Positions 1 to 13,070 of a stretch of 64,000 nt of DNA are shown here, piece after piece. Made by a program: the position numbers and the translations under genes. The notes under the pieces are model-generated. The model made no database searches. It saw only the letters and a program-made list of their open reading frames with translations, and was not told where the DNA came from. Positions within the stretch are counted from its first letter, which is position 1. Each line of letters opens with the position of its first letter. The stretch lies in contig MU001499.1 in assembly GCA_010093485.1 (NCBI GenBank), positions 930,001 to 994,000 of the forward strand, read 5' to 3'. The DNA comes from Karstenula rhodostoma CBS 690.94 (taxonomy: Eukaryota > Ascomycota > Dothideomycetes > Pleosporales > Didymosphaeriaceae).

Positions 1-409
1 ACTTCCCATCCACCTAAGTTAGTATAAGTCTAAGTAAAACGCGCTCTACTAGCTATTAGCCTATTTAGATAGATAATTTATAAGTATAAGTTATATATAT
101 ATAAAGTGCCGTTTAGTAGTCCTAGATATAGCTAATACTTAATTAGGCTAGTTAAATAGGTAGGATTAGGGTTACCTATAGGTTAGCCTGAATTAGCCTA
201 TAAGTTAGCCCTTTTTCTTATTTATTTAAGCTAATACTTTATAATAAATTAAGTTTAAATATTTAATATCTAGAACTATATATATATTAATATACTCTAT
301 AAGCGAATATATTACCTATATAAATATATTACCTATATAAATATATTACTCTACTAAGACTCTACTAAAGTATATTATTACCTATAATATAATATAATAT
401 CTTAACTAC
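1..409. other. AT-rich RIP-affected sequence, unassigned
   Basis: Very AT-rich sequence with short direct repeats such as the tandem motif around 300-345. No coding relic was recognised. It probably includes the 5' end or flank of the pogo-type transposon that follows, but no terminal inverted repeat was identified. Confidence 0.4.
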
Positions 410-2040
410 CTTAATAGCTACTATAATTAAAAGAAGCTAAAATATAGCTTATATTTTAGACTTTTAAATAAGATATAATACTATTATAGTAATATACTAT
501 AATTATCTATAGTATTCTTTAATATTTACTTAGCTAATATTATACTAAAATAACTTTTTAATATAACTATACTTCTAACTTTATAAATTTTTTTTTAATA
601 AAATAGTAGATACTTATATAGAATCTATTTAATCTAAATATATAAGAATTTCTAGCTTAGTTTACTATAATAAAAGATAAAACTAACTCCTTATAAATTA
701 AATAAGATTAAAGATTAGTTAATAAAAACTAGACTATAAACTTTATAAAAAACTAACTAGAATTTATAATAAAATTTTATTAAAAATATAATTATAAAAG
801 AGCCCTTTATAAGGATTTAAAGGTTATTTAAAACTAGTTCTAACTTATATAGTAAATACTAAAACTAAATATAATATTTAGAATAAAAATATTTATAATT
901 TTAATAAGTTTAATTTTATAATAAATATAATATCTACTAGAGTAGTAATTATAAATTCTAAGTATTAAAAATAGCTAAAAAGCTTTTAGTAGAGTAATTA
1001 AGGGTAAATAATAATTATTTAAGGTATTAATATAATAGACTAGTTAATTCTATTTTTTATTATTTTTATAGATAAATACTACCTTTTTACTTAGTATAAA
1101 AAAGAGAATTTATTTTATAACTAAATTATTATAATTTCTAAAAATAGCTAAATAATAAATAAGCTTAGTCTATAGTAATTAAAATACTTAAATAAGTATA
1201 TAAAGAGGTATACTATTAATAGAATATATTTACTTATTATTAATAGCTATAAAAACTATAACTTACTTAACTTCTAGTAGTATTATAAAAATAATAAAAT
1301 TATTACTTTTTATATATTTTTATATTTATTATATCTTTTATAACTACTTAATATAAGATATTTTATATTACTAAAAAAGGTATATAGATACTAAGCTAAA
1401 AATCTAATATATAATTATATTATTTATATTATTAAAACTAAGTTTCTATTTTACTTTATTACTATCTTTAAAATTATAATTATTAAAAAGAATATTTAAG
1501 AAGGCTTTAGAGGTACTAGCTTAATTCTCCTTAATTTAAAAGTAGTAATATTAAAACTTAATATTTACTTATATATACTTTTATTTTATATTAATATAAA
1601 TAGTATATAGTAGTTATAAATACTAACAAATATTTTAGAATTTAAATTATAATTAATACTAGTAAAGTAGAAGATTTAGAGGTATATAAATAATTTTTTA
1701 ACTTTAATAATTAAGGCTTTTAAAAAAATAACTAAAGGTATATTAGTAGTAGTATATAAGTTAGTATTAGTATAAAAATAAATTACTAAATTTTAAGTAA
1801 TAAATAAAGTCTCTATATAATATAAATTATATAAAAAAAAGTATATATAGTATAAAAAAATACTTATAGTTAAAAAAGACTAGTAACTAGCTATTCTATA
1901 GAAGTTTAGGGTATATAGTAATAATAAAAAGGTATAAATAAAAATATATACTAAGGGAAATAAATTAACTAAATAATAATATAGGAACTATAATAAGTCT
2001 AGATATAATAAAATAATCTATAAGAAGTCTATAAATATAG
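410..2040 (+). pseudogene. RIP-degraded pogo/Fot1-type (Tc1/mariner) DDE transposase
   Basis: Relic of a DNA transposon transposase. If TAG is read as former Trp or Gln, TAA as former Gln, and Asn/Lys/Ile as possible RIP products, one long plus-strand frame appears. Around 1237-1265 it resembles the DGH-type stretch of pogo/Fot1 DDE_1 transposases. Around 1318-1385 it matches the HLLQPLD..FSPLK block (the Gln of LLQPLD is now TAA at 1341-1343). Near 1500-1530 it resembles the GFRGxGL block. About 1700-1900 resembles the Lys/Arg-rich C-terminal tail with KAITKG- and LxxEIxxLRxAN-like segments. The N-terminal helix-turn-helix part near 415-700 is visible only weakly. Length is near the 500-550 residues usual for the family. 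Terminal repeats and the TA target duplication were not located. The gene is dead, and nearly all changes are C-to-T or G-to-A. Confidence 0.75.
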
Positions 2041-2104
2041 ATTTTAAATAAATTAATCTATTATAATTTCTAATAACTATTTATAGTAATTATATACTAT
2101 TATA

Positions 2105-2292
2105 TTATAGAGATTTACTATAAGGTAGAATAACTTAATAAAGTAAAGGGGATAAAAAAGTATATTATACTTTACTAATATATAAATAAAGGGGAACTAA
2201 AAAAGTAGTTAAGGCTTATTTAATATTTATATATAGACTAACTAAAAAGAGTATAGTACTAAACTATTTAAAATAAAACTAGTATAAGGCTA
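2105..2292 (-). mobile_element. Short SINE-like element, copy 1 (full-length form)
   Basis: The constant end begins ttatagagatttactat at 2105 and the element runs to 2292, one of the two longest copies in the window. It is flanked by an 11-bp direct repeat, atactattata, at 2094-2104 and 2293-2303, which I read as the target-site duplication. It is heavily RIP-ed: the core that reads aaaaaggcgcgttat in fresher copies is aaaaagtatattat here. Strand is assigned by treating the constant end as the 3' end (inference). Confidence 0.75.
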
Positions 2293-2614
2293 ATACTATT
2301 ATATATAATATAGACTTTAGTAGAGTTTTAATAGAATAATATATTTATATAGGTAATATATTTACTTATAAAGTATATTATACTATATTTAAGTTATAAG
2401 TATAGTATATTATCTATTAGTAATATTAGAATTAAAAATAAAAATTAGGTAGGGTTAGATATAGATTAGCTAATATCTCTACGAAAATAGAATATATCTT
2501 AAATCTTTTTTAATAATTAGAATTAGTTATTAAGGTTCTCTAGCTCTAGTATTTTACTTTTTTTATTATAGTCTAGTTCTAGAAATAGAAAAGCACGAAT
2601 AAAAACTTTTACTA

Positions 2615-3181
2615 GTTTAAACTATATAGAAATCCTTCTAAATTATATACTAGTTATTTTAATTTTTACTATTTTAGAATCTTTTAGTTTACTTTTATAA
2701 ATTTTATTCTTTTAATAAAAGTATTTATTTTACTTCTATTAAAATTTAGTATTTCTAGAATTTTATTATAGTATAGCCCTAGTATAGAGTTAGTAATAGA
2801 TTATATACTAGTTAAGCTATTAAAGTACTTCTAAAAAAAGTTTTTTTCTAGTCTAACCTTATTTAATAATAGCTTTTTAAGCTATATTTTATTATTTAAT
2901 CTATTTATCTAGTTACTATTTACTATAAATAGCTATTTTATATTAATATAATAATCTAATAGTTATTTCTTTCCCTATTTATCTAGTATATACTACTACT
3001 AGTACGTTTAAATTCTATCTATACTATAATAGATTTTATACTCTTAATAGAATTATAATTATATAATTTATAATATATATTATTTTATAAACTTATATAT
3101 AAGTACCTATTAACTTTATCTCTATTACTAATATTTTATATATAATTTTCTTTTTTCTAGTCTAGTTCTACTATAATTATA
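2615..3181 (-). repeat. Gypsy-family LTR fragment (Gypsy-1 type), split by an insertion
   Basis: The reverse complement matches the Gypsy-1 LTR (29037-29562). 2615-2770 matches the LTR middle and about 3030-3181 matches the LTR start (tataattatagtagaactag, reverse-complemented). About 260 bp between 2771 and 3030 is unrelated and looks like an insertion, since similar short sequence (agaattttatt / agattttata) occurs on both sides. The LTR 3' half was not found, so this is a truncated LTR. Confidence 0.6.
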
Positions 3182-3501
3182 ATATATAATAGCTTTTAAA
3201 ATTTTAATATTTATTATAATAAAACTATATTAGATTTTAAACCACTTAGAATCTACTAGTAATAATATTATTTTAAGGTATAACTAGTCTTTTAGTCTAG
3301 ATTCTAATCTAGGCCTATAGAATTATATAGTATACTTATAATAAAAAAAAGACTTTTTTTTTCTTTTTTAATACTTATTTACTTACTTTTAGACCTTTAA
3401 TAATATAATTTAGACCTTTTTTTTATATATTTTTATACTTTTTTAATTATTAGTATAATATTAACTATTATTTAAATACTAACTCTTCTACTTACTTATA
3501 C

Positions 3502-4290
3502 TTTTTTTTTTTTTTTTTTTTTTTTAATATAAAGCTACTATTATAACTACCTAGTAATAAAAAAATATCTAGAGGTACTATATAGATTTATTAAAAGGCT
3601 TTAAAGGATAGTACTATTTATAATAAAAGAGAAAGGCGCCTATAATACTAGACTTAATTAACTAAATATTAATCTATATAAATATTATATAATATTATAA
3701 TATATAATACTATACTATAATATTATAATACTATAATACTATATAATATTAGTAGGGTAGTATATTTCTTATTTACTAATATCTAATATATAATTATAGA
3801 AAAGTTATAAAATATTAAAGATATTATAAAATATTAAGGATATTATAAAATATTAAGGATATTATATATTAAAGATATTATAATTTAAAAAAGAATATAA
3901 AAAAGAGGTTACTTATTAGTAGTAAATAACTTATAGTATTATATATAAAGGCTAGCTCTTATAGAAAAAAATTTATACTATATTTCTATTAAAATAGCTA
4001 ATAATAAGTAATTAATTATTAGTAATAAATATAATTTTATATATACCTATAGTAGCGCTAATTTTATTTACTATTTAAAACTAAGCCTATTAAAAAACCT
4101 CTATAAGATTAAGTATATCCTTTAATAAATTAACCTCTATTAGTATAATTAACTTAGTATATAGATACTATAAGTTATAGTTATAAACTATATAATTATA
4201 GAGTCTATTAGTAAATTTCTTATATATATATATATAGTATTACTAATATAATATTATTAATTTAGAGTAGAATTACCTCTATAATAGTTA
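3502..4290 (-). mobile_element. Poly(A)-tailed retroposon, copy 1 (789 bp insertion)
   Basis: The left end is a long poly-T run (about 3502-3525), i.e. a poly(A) tail on the minus strand. The insertion is bounded by a 9-bp direct repeat, tacttatac, at 3493-3501 and 4291-4299. The uninterrupted arrangement of the flanks can be read on the minus strand near 17.2 kb. Poly(A) tail, target duplication and apparent 5' truncation fit target-primed reverse transcription by a LINE-type machinery. Inside is a tandem array of a roughly 22-bp unit (ttataaaatattaaggatat) around 3806-3870. No coding relic recognised. Confidence 0.65.
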
Positions 4291-4299
4291 TACTTATAC

Positions 4300-4774
4300 T
4301 TATTAATATTTTTAACTTTTATCTATAGCTTATAACTTATAGTTTAGTATATATTATAGAGATTTACTATAAGGTTAGGTAACTTAATAAAGTAGAGGAA
4401 TAAAAAGGTATATTATACTTTACTAATATATAAATAAAGGGGGACTAAAAAAAGTAACTAAGGTATATCTACTTAATATATTACCCTATTACTATTACTA
4501 TTATTATTAATACTATTTATCTATTATAACTATTAATATTATCTATCTATTATTATTTATTTATTATTACTATTAATATTACCTATTACTTTTTACTTTA
4601 CCTACTATTATAGAATAGCTATTATCTACTCTATATTTATTAATTATATAAGTTACTCTATCTTAATTATAATTATTTTTATTATAAAATCTAACTCCTC
4701 TTAATTCTTAAGAACTATTATAATTATCTCTTACTACTTAGTAGTAAAATTTCTATTTCTAGTTAACTACTATA
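4300..4774. repeat. Low-complexity core between the inverted retroposon arms
   Basis: Rich in a degenerate TATTACTATTAATATTA-type repeat (about 4480-4610), with an inserted SINE-like copy at 4354-4472. The same core occurs on the opposite strand at about 16850-17210, next to retroposon copy 3, so core plus downstream arm is probably one longer element of which copy 1 is a 5'-truncated version. Confidence 0.5.
4354..4472 (-). mobile_element. Short SINE-like element, copy 2
   Basis: The constant end ttatagagatttactat starts at 4354, followed by the family core and ending near aaggtatatct. A possible short target duplication is ttagtatata (4344-4353) against ttaatata (4473-4480), with one G-to-A difference; it is weaker than in the other copies. 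The variable end is truncated relative to copy 1. Confidence 0.6.
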
Positions 4775-5191
4775 GAGGTAATTCTAGTAAGCCCTAAATT
4801 AGTAATATTATATTAGTAATACTATATATATATATATATATAAGAAACTTACTAATAGACTTTATAATTATATAGTTTATAACTATAACTTATAGTATTT
4901 ATATACTAGATTAATTATATTAATAGAGATTAATTTACTAGAGAATATATTTAATTTTATAAAAATCTATATTATTTAGATTTATACTATATATAGAATT
5001 AATACTACTAGTATATATAAGGTTATATTTATTACTAATAATTAGTTATTTATTATTAGCTATTTTATTAAAGATATAGTATAGGTCTTTTTCTATAAAA
5101 ACTAGCCTTTATATATAGTATTATAAATTACTTATTACTAATAGATAATTTTTTTTTATATTCTTTTTTAAATTATAATATTATTAATATA

Positions 5192-5397
5192 TATTAAGAA
5201 TATAAATAATACTTAATAATATTAGAATTTATAGAGCTCTAATTAGCTATAATAAGGGATACTTTAACCTAAGTACTAAACTAATTTAGGATAAGTATAG
5301 TATATAACTAGTTTTTCTAGTAATCTTTTCTTATATAGTAATCTAATTAATTTACTCCCTAAATAAAAGGATATTTAAGCTCCTTTTCTCTACTATA
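5192..5397 (+). repeat. Copia-A 5' LTR
   Basis: 206 bp, matching 12202-12407. It differs mostly by C/T and G/A: this copy has atttactccc where the 3' LTR keeps attcgctccc, showing uneven RIP between the two LTRs. Confidence 0.85.
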
Positions 5398-8300
5398 GTT
5401 ATAAGCCTAGTATTTAAAATATAGAATAATTCTCTCTATATACTTTACTATTTAAATATACCCTCTTAGGTTCTCCTATTATACTAAAAGCCTTCTTTAT
5501 TTAATAAAGCTATAAGTAATTTAACTATTTTAATTATTTAGATCTAGCTTATTAATTAAATAAGCTAGCCTTATTAGTTTATAAACTTATATTTTTAAGT
5601 AAACTCTAAAGATATCTAGTCTAAAATTAATCTAGATAGTTTAATAATCCCCTTAATTAAGGATAATTACTTTATTTAACTAGTTATTTTAGAGGAACTA
5701 TACTAACTAGTTACTTTTAATAACCTTAAAAATTATAAGTAGAAACTTAAATTATATAAAAAAGATAAGGAAAGCTATATTTTAAGGATTATAGAATATT
5801 ATACTATAGTTTCTAACTAGTAGATATACTATTCTAAGCTATAAAATCTCTAAAACTAGATTTATACTATTATTTTCTAAAATCTCCTTACTCTAGTAAT
5901 AATTAATATAGTTAAAGATAATAAATCTACTTTATAATATCTACTTTATATACTAAAAAATAATCTAGTATCTACTAAAAAAATAATTAAGAATCTTATT
6001 TAAGTATAGTATTATACTTATCTTAATAAAATAAAAAGTAGATAGTAGAATTTAAAAATTTAATTTAAAAAATAGTAACTTCTTTACTATAAAGTAATTA
6101 TATACTTAGTTAAAGAAATTAAAAGAGTACTTATAATCTATAATTTCCTTAAAGCTTTAGATAAGAAGATTACCTCTAAGTAGTCCTACTTAATTAAGTA
6201 ATAAATCCTACTTAATAAGACACTTAGAAGACCTATAATAATACTTTCTAAAATTAAAAAAATATTTTTAGTACTAATCTAGGAATAATTACTCTACCCT
6301 AATTATAAAAGAACTAATATCTATATAATATTTAGTAGTTAAACTACTAAGTTTAGTAGGGAATTATCTAATAATATATAGAATAATAATTATTTTAACT
6401 ACCTTTATAAGAATACCTAATATAAATAGTAACTAATTAAATACTAATATTTATAAATAGTTATTACTAGTACTCTAATTAATAGATCCTAAATATTTAA
6501 CCTTTTTAATAAAGAGTAAAATAAGATTTTAAACTATTTAAAACTCCTATAATAGTTAAAGCTATAGACTAAAATTAATAGTATTAATTAGAAAATAAGT
6601 AATAAGAAATAGTTTATTATTAATTACTTTAATAGTATTATAGTAGCTCTTATTAATCTAATTAACGTTTTAAGTAAAGTCTTTAAGAATAGAATCTATA
6701 ATATAATATAGAATTCTTACCTATTTTCTAAGAGTATAATTCTAGATAGTATAGTTATTATTTATTTTATTAATAATTAGAACCTTCTAGTCGCTAGTTC
6801 TTTTAAGAAAGTAACTATAGAAAACTAAGTTAAAGTAGAAATTTAAGCTTTACCTATTTTAGGAATAGGAAATTACCTAATTAAAAATATTCTTTATAGT
6901 AAAAATAGGAAATAATTAAAGAATCTACTATTTAAAGATATAAAAGTAGTTAAAAACTTTTATATAAATATTATCTTAGAAGCTTAACTTAAGAAAGTTA
7001 ATATTTAGTATCTTAACTTAAATAATACCTTAAGAATTAGATTAATTAAATAAAGTATTATAATAGTAAATCTATAATATAAGTATAATTTTACTTTCTT
7101 TAAATATAAGCCTATATACTCTTATTCTACTATTATAAATATAATTTAATTATCTAGGCTATTAAAAGAGAATATCTCCTACTTAGATAGTAAAGAACTA
7201 TAGTATAAGTAATTAGAATACCTTAGAAAAAAGGCTTTATAAGCTCTAGTTTCTAGTATATATAATATATTAATTAAAGAAATATAATAATAAGAATATA
7301 AGTATTATATAGTTATATATATAAGTAAGGTAATTTTATAATAATTATATAAGTATTTATTATATCTATTCTACTATATTATATAAGACCTATTTAATAT
7401 AGAGTAAGAGTAAATACTTAAATTCTAGATTTTTATAATAAAGAAAGAATTTAGTAGGAAGTTCTATAATTTTAATTTATAAGGGAAGATACTTTTAGAG
7501 ATTCTATAATTAATAAAATACCTATTAACCTTTATAAAAAATAAGTACTAGCTCTAAATTATATAAATTTAGTAGAATAATAATATAAAAATACTTCTAT
7601 AATAAGGGATATTATAATATAAGAAATAGGTAATTAAAAAAAAATTATAATTAATTCTTTATTATTTTATATATATAAAACTAATAGTTTAGTAAAGTAA
7701 GCTAGAAAAGAGCTAATTAAATAAATAGTAAAAATAAGGTCTAGTATAAATCTACTAATAAAGCTATAGCTAGAGATTATAAATATAGTAGTCTAGCTAT
7801 ATAATATAAGCCTAAGTATAGTATATAATTTCTAATTACTAAATAAAGTATTAGATAGTTAGTTTTAATAATACTTTTAGTACTATAAGTTAGTAATTAT
7901 ATAATATATAATAGTAGATTTCTATCTAGACTAGAGTAGGATTTATACTTATAAATACTAAATATATCCTCTAATAAAGAATTATAAAGCTAGATATAAT
8001 AAAAGGGGATTTAAAATAAATCTAAAAGCTTATATTAGATATTTAGTAAACTATTAAACTTTTAATATCTATAGAATATAGATTTCTATACTTAATTAAG
8101 TAATTATAACTAGGAATATTATATTTAATAAAATAATCTTCTACTAGAGAATATATAAAATTAAACTTTTAAAAATAAAAGCTTTAAGAATTATAAAAAG
8201 TATTTATAAAAATAAAGTTAATAATTTAGAAGATATATTTAATATAATTAATTTTACTTTTAGCTTAAATAAGTATATAAGTACTATAAAAATTAAGGAT

Positions 8301-11300
8301 ACTAAATAATTATTTAGGGATAAAGAATTAGAGTAAATAGATTCTAAGGATAGCTAGCTAAGAAATTAGAAAATAATAATACTAACTACTATATAAGCTA
8401 TAGGTATAACTAGTTAGTAGCTAAGAATTTATATAGGCTAAGATTTAAGTATAGAATTTATAACTCTAGATATAATACTATAGCTAGATATTATAAGGAC
8501 TAATTAATATAATTATAAAAATACTAAAAGCTACTAGAATTAGAATTTAACTAAAATAGCTAGTAAACTAGAGCCTTAAAATAATACTTTTCTAAAATAG
8601 GAGTTTTAAAACTCTACTACTATCTTTTAATCTAGTATAATTAACTTTATACTACTAGATAAAATAGAAAATCTACTAGTAAACTAAAGATAATAGTATA
8701 TCTTCCCTATAATAAGTAGAGTAAGTAGATAACTTTAAAAAGAGGTATCTAAAATTAATTAACTAATAAGTAGATATTTACTAGTTTAAAGATTAAAATA
8801 ATAAGATATAAATTATAATAATTAGTTAGGGGGTAAATTAAATTTTAGTATATATATACTAATAGTAGATCTATCTTTAAAAAATAGTTTTTAAATTAAC
8901 TTTATATATATATTTATACTAGGAGTAGATAAAACCTAGAATAAGTATAAAGACTATAAAATACTAAATATAGTAGTTATAGTAATTATATTTAAGAAAT
9001 TAAAACTAGTAATATTACTAGCTTATTTATATAAAGATAAGCTATTATTAGAATTAATATTCTAGAAATATCTACTTTCCTATTCTCTAGAAAAACTATT
9101 TAAGTAGACTATAATTAAAGAGATTACTACCCTATAGTAGAAAGAAACTTAGATAAAACTACCCTAATTATAAATAATAAAATATCTATTTCTATTAAAA
9201 TAAGTATTTATATATAAGTTTAATTAGGATAGTTAGTTTAAGAACTATAAAACTTATATTATAGTTAAAAAAAACTTTTAATTAAAGAATACTCTATACT
9301 TAACCTATATTACTATACTTATAATAAAGTTATTCTAAGTAGTAATAGTAATTATTATAGAGTTTAACTTTAAAATTAAATAATATAATATTATAGAAGT
9401 ATTCCTAAATACTATAATTATAATAAATAATTCTATAATTTATAAACTTTTAGATAGATTTAAAATACTAGAAATATATATAAAATTAAATTAAGCTCTT
9501 TATAATTTAAAAGACTTACTATTTTTCTAATATAAAGAGTTTTCCTATTTACTTAAAACTAAAGGACTTAAAGTTTTAAAGGAAGAGCCTTATTTATTCC
9601 TTTTTAAAGATTAGAAAATTCTAGTATTATTCTATATAGATAATATACTACTTCTATATTATAATAATTATAAAGAGTAAGTTTAAATACTATAGAATAA
9701 GGTTATAAATAAATATAAAATTAAAGATAAGAAACTAGTTAAATAGTTTTTTAAAGTATAAGTAATTAGAAACTAAGATAATTAAATAATTATACTTATA
9801 TATAATATATATATTAATAAGATTATAAAAAGATTTAAGTTTTATAAAACTAGTAGCTTTTTATCTACTCTTCTCTTAATTAATAAGTTTAAAAAGAGTA
9901 AAGGTAAAGTATTACTATAGTAGATTAAGAGTTATTAAGAAAAGGTTAGATTAGTATTATATATAGTAATTATACTATAACTAGATATTATATTTACTAT
10001 ATTAAAGCTATCCTTTTTCCTTACTAACCTAAGTATAAAGTATAAAGTAATAGTTAATTAAGTAATTCTATACCTCTATAGAACGCGCTAAAAAGTAATT
10101 TAGTTTAGTAGATATAATAGTCTAGACCTATTTATCTATAGAGATATATCTTTTATAGATAATCTATTAATAAAATAATTATTTTATAAATATATTACTT
10201 TACTATTTAGTAGTACTATTCTATAGAAAGTAGCTTATTAAAGTATAATTATAACTTTAACTATAAAAGTAAAGCTTCTTACTCTAAAATATATTAGTAA
10301 AGAAGTAATAGCTTTAAAATACTTCTCTACTAAATTTATACTAGACTTAGAATTACTCTAGTAAATCTACTATAATAATTAGTAGATAATTAAACTAGTA
10401 ATTAGAAAAAATAAAAGGATTATTATATACCTTTATTATATTAATATCTAGAATATATAGTTATAATAAAAGTATATAAAGGGATTATTTAAGATTTTAT
10501 ATCTTAAAATAAGTAAAATACCTATAGATAGTTTAATAAAAGTACTATTAAAGTAGTAATTTATTAGATTTATATAGCTACTTAATTTTTAAAATATAAG
10601 TTTTATAATTATAGATATAGAAGAAGTAAAATAAGTAGAAATTTATTAAATTTAATTATAAAAAGTACTTTTTAACTAAAGAATAAAAGAAAAATAAAAG
10701 AAATCTATTCTACTTAAATATATTAAATATCTAATTAAAAAGCTTATAAAATTAAATATACTACTATACTTCTAATATATTAAAGTATCTAAAATACCTA
10801 TATCTAAAACTACCCTAACTATAAATAGAAGATTTCTTAGTTTTAAAAAATCTATTATAATTATATAGATACTTTTTAGAATAATTAAAATTAGGCTATT
10901 ACTAATCTATACTATAATAACTAATATTTAAGTCTACCTTATAGAGTTACTATAAAGTATAGTACTTATAAGAAGTAAGTATACTATACTTAAAAATATA
11001 TATAGCCTCTTATAAGCCTACCTTCTAGCTATTTATAAAGTAAACCTACTAAAAAGTAAATAGAATAGGGATAAAAGTAATAAAAGTAGGAATAAAAATA
11101 AAAAGAATAAGAATAGAAATAAGAATAAAAATAAATAGAGGTAGAATAAAAGTAGGTAAAATAAAAATAAAAATAGAGAAAGTAGGAAAAAAACTAGTTA
11201 TTAAGTAGAGGTTCTATAAAGGTATAAAAAGAGTCTTTTAACTCTTATTCTAATTCTTTAGTATAGCTTAAATATATTACTATAAATAATTAACCTTATA

Positions 11301-12201
11301 AGTCTATATATAGTTAGTAAAAATCTATATAATAAGGAAGATAAAGAAAGTTTATATTAAAGTTTAAATTATTATAGAATAGAATAAAGTATATTATATA
11401 TATAGCTAGAAATAATAAACTATAATAATTAGTAAAACTTAACTAAATAAATAGAAAATCTAGCTTATATTAATTTATATAAGTATATATAATAGTAAAA
11501 GTAGTATCCTATTTACTAGTTTATAATATTATAATAGAGGCTATTTAACCTACTACTTAAAGTATTTATTAAGTAACTAAGGTAGCTTATTAGTTAAATA
11601 GCCTTAATATATTTTTTTTCTATAATTAGGAGAGTATATAATACTATTAGAAAAGTTTAGCTAAGAGTATAAAAAGTAAACTAAGTAAAAGGATAACTAG
11701 ATTAATAAGTTATTTAAAGAGTTATAGTAAATCTTTTAGTAATAGTTATTTATTTAGTTTTAAGTTTTTCTTTTTATTTATATACTTTAGTAGTATAAGT
11801 TTTAATAGTATTATTAGCTATCTAAAAGGTATAAGTAAAGTATTAAAAAGTAAAAAGTAAAAATATACTATAAAATAGAATAATAGGGATAAAAAAGAGA
11901 AATTTAAAAGATATAAAAAATATTTTCTTATTTTACTTATTTTTACTAGTTTATATTATATAATAATTACTTACTTTATTTATTATTATTTACTATACCT
12001 AGTTATAAGGCTACTACTATTTATAAATACTATATTAAGTACTAGAAGATTCTTACTCTAGCTAATTAGTATTATAATACTAATAATAGTATAATATAAG
12101 TAGAAAATTATAGTCTAAGCTATATATTTCTAAGGGGAGCTAATTTAAATAATTAAATTCTACTAGTAAATAAATAATAAGTACTATTTACCTAAGGGGT
12201 A

Positions 12202-12407
12202 TATTAAGAATATAAATAATATTTAGTAATATTAGAATTTATAGAGCTCTAATTAGCTACGATAAGGGGTACCTTAATCTAAGTATTAAACTAATTTAAG
12301 ATAAGTATAGTATATAACTAGCCTTTTTAGTAATCTTTTCTTATATAGTAATCTAATTAATTCGCTCCCTAAATAAAGGGATATTCGAGCTCCTTTTCTC
12401 TACTATA
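12202..12407 (+). repeat. Copia-A 3' LTR
   Basis: 206 bp, preceded by the short purine run aagggg (polypurine-tract-like). It retains CpG in ttcgctccc and attcgagctcc, as does the 3' LTR of Copia-C. Confidence 0.85.
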
Positions 12408-12895
12408 ATATATAATATTCTTAATATTTTATAATATCCTTAATATTTTATAACTTCTTTATAATTATATATTAGATATTAGTAAATAAGAAATATATTA
12501 TTCTACTAGTATTATATAATATATAATATTATAGTATTATAGTATTATTATATTATATAATATATATAGGTAAGTTAATACTTAGTTAATTAAGTCTAGT
12601 ACTATAGATATTCTTTTTTTTTTTTTATTATAAATAGTATTATTTATTAGAGCTATTTAATAGAACTATATAGTACTTCTAGATATTTCTTTACTACTAG
12701 GTAGTTATAATAGTAGCTCTATATAAAAAAAAAAAAAAAAAAAAAAACTAGTCTTTACTATATTTTTAAAAAAAAATTTTATCTACTATTTCTAATTAAA
12801 TAAATTTTATTTTATTATAATATAGTAAGTTATATTTCTCTACTATCTAAGATAAAATTAAATATCTAGTAGTATTAAAGTCTATTAGTATATAT

Positions 12896-13070
12896 ATTAT
12901 AGAGATTTACTATAAGGTAGGGTAACTTAATAAAGTAGGGGGGATAAAAAGGTATATTATACTTTACTAATACACGAATAAAGGGGGACTAAAAAAGTAG
13001 CTAAGATATACCTAGTATCTATATATAAACTAACTAAAAAGGGTATAGTACTAAGCTAGCTAAAATAGGC
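12896..13070 (-). mobile_element. Short SINE-like element, copy 3 (full-length form)
   Basis: Constant end at 12896-12905, variable end at 13070. Flanked by ttagtatatat at 12885-12895 and 13071-13081, an 11-bp duplication. Keeps tacacgaataaagg (one CpG) in the core. Like copy 1 it extends past gggtatagtac into ctaagctagctaaaatagg, so this probably represents the true other end of the element. The reverse complement of 13048-13058, TAGCTTAGTAC, fits 10 of 11 positions of a Pol III A box; no convincing B box was found. Confidence 0.75.

Larger units (their letters stand above)
5192..12407 (+). mobile_element. Copia-A: LTR retrotransposon, RIP-degraded
   Basis: Ty1/Copia-type element of about 7.2 kb with 206-bp LTRs at 5192-5397 and 12202-12407 (tattaagaat...tactata; before RIP TG...CA). 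The flanking 5-bp sequence is atata on both sides (weak, low complexity). It is near-identical in layout to Copia-B and Copia-C. The interior carries a broken plus-strand gag-pol. The reverse transcriptase YVDD box survives as Tyr-Ile-Asp-Asn followed by ILLLY at 9632-9658 (Asp to Asn, a G-to-A change). A purine-rich tract (about 11050-11200) follows pol, then about 1 kb of extra sequence before the 3' LTR. No intact frame remains. Confidence 0.85.
4775..12746 (+). mobile_element. Poly(A)-tailed retroposon, copy 2, split by Copia-A
   Basis: 4775-5191 plus 12413-12746 is the inverted counterpart of 3502-4290: the sequence from the tatagaggtaattct block down to agtagctctatat and a poly-A run (about 12727-12746) matches it in reverse complement. 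Copia-A (5192-12407, with its duplicated target atata) interrupts it. Together with copy 1 it forms a long palindrome around the core at 4300-4774. The poly-A tail again marks the 3' end. Confidence 0.6.
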
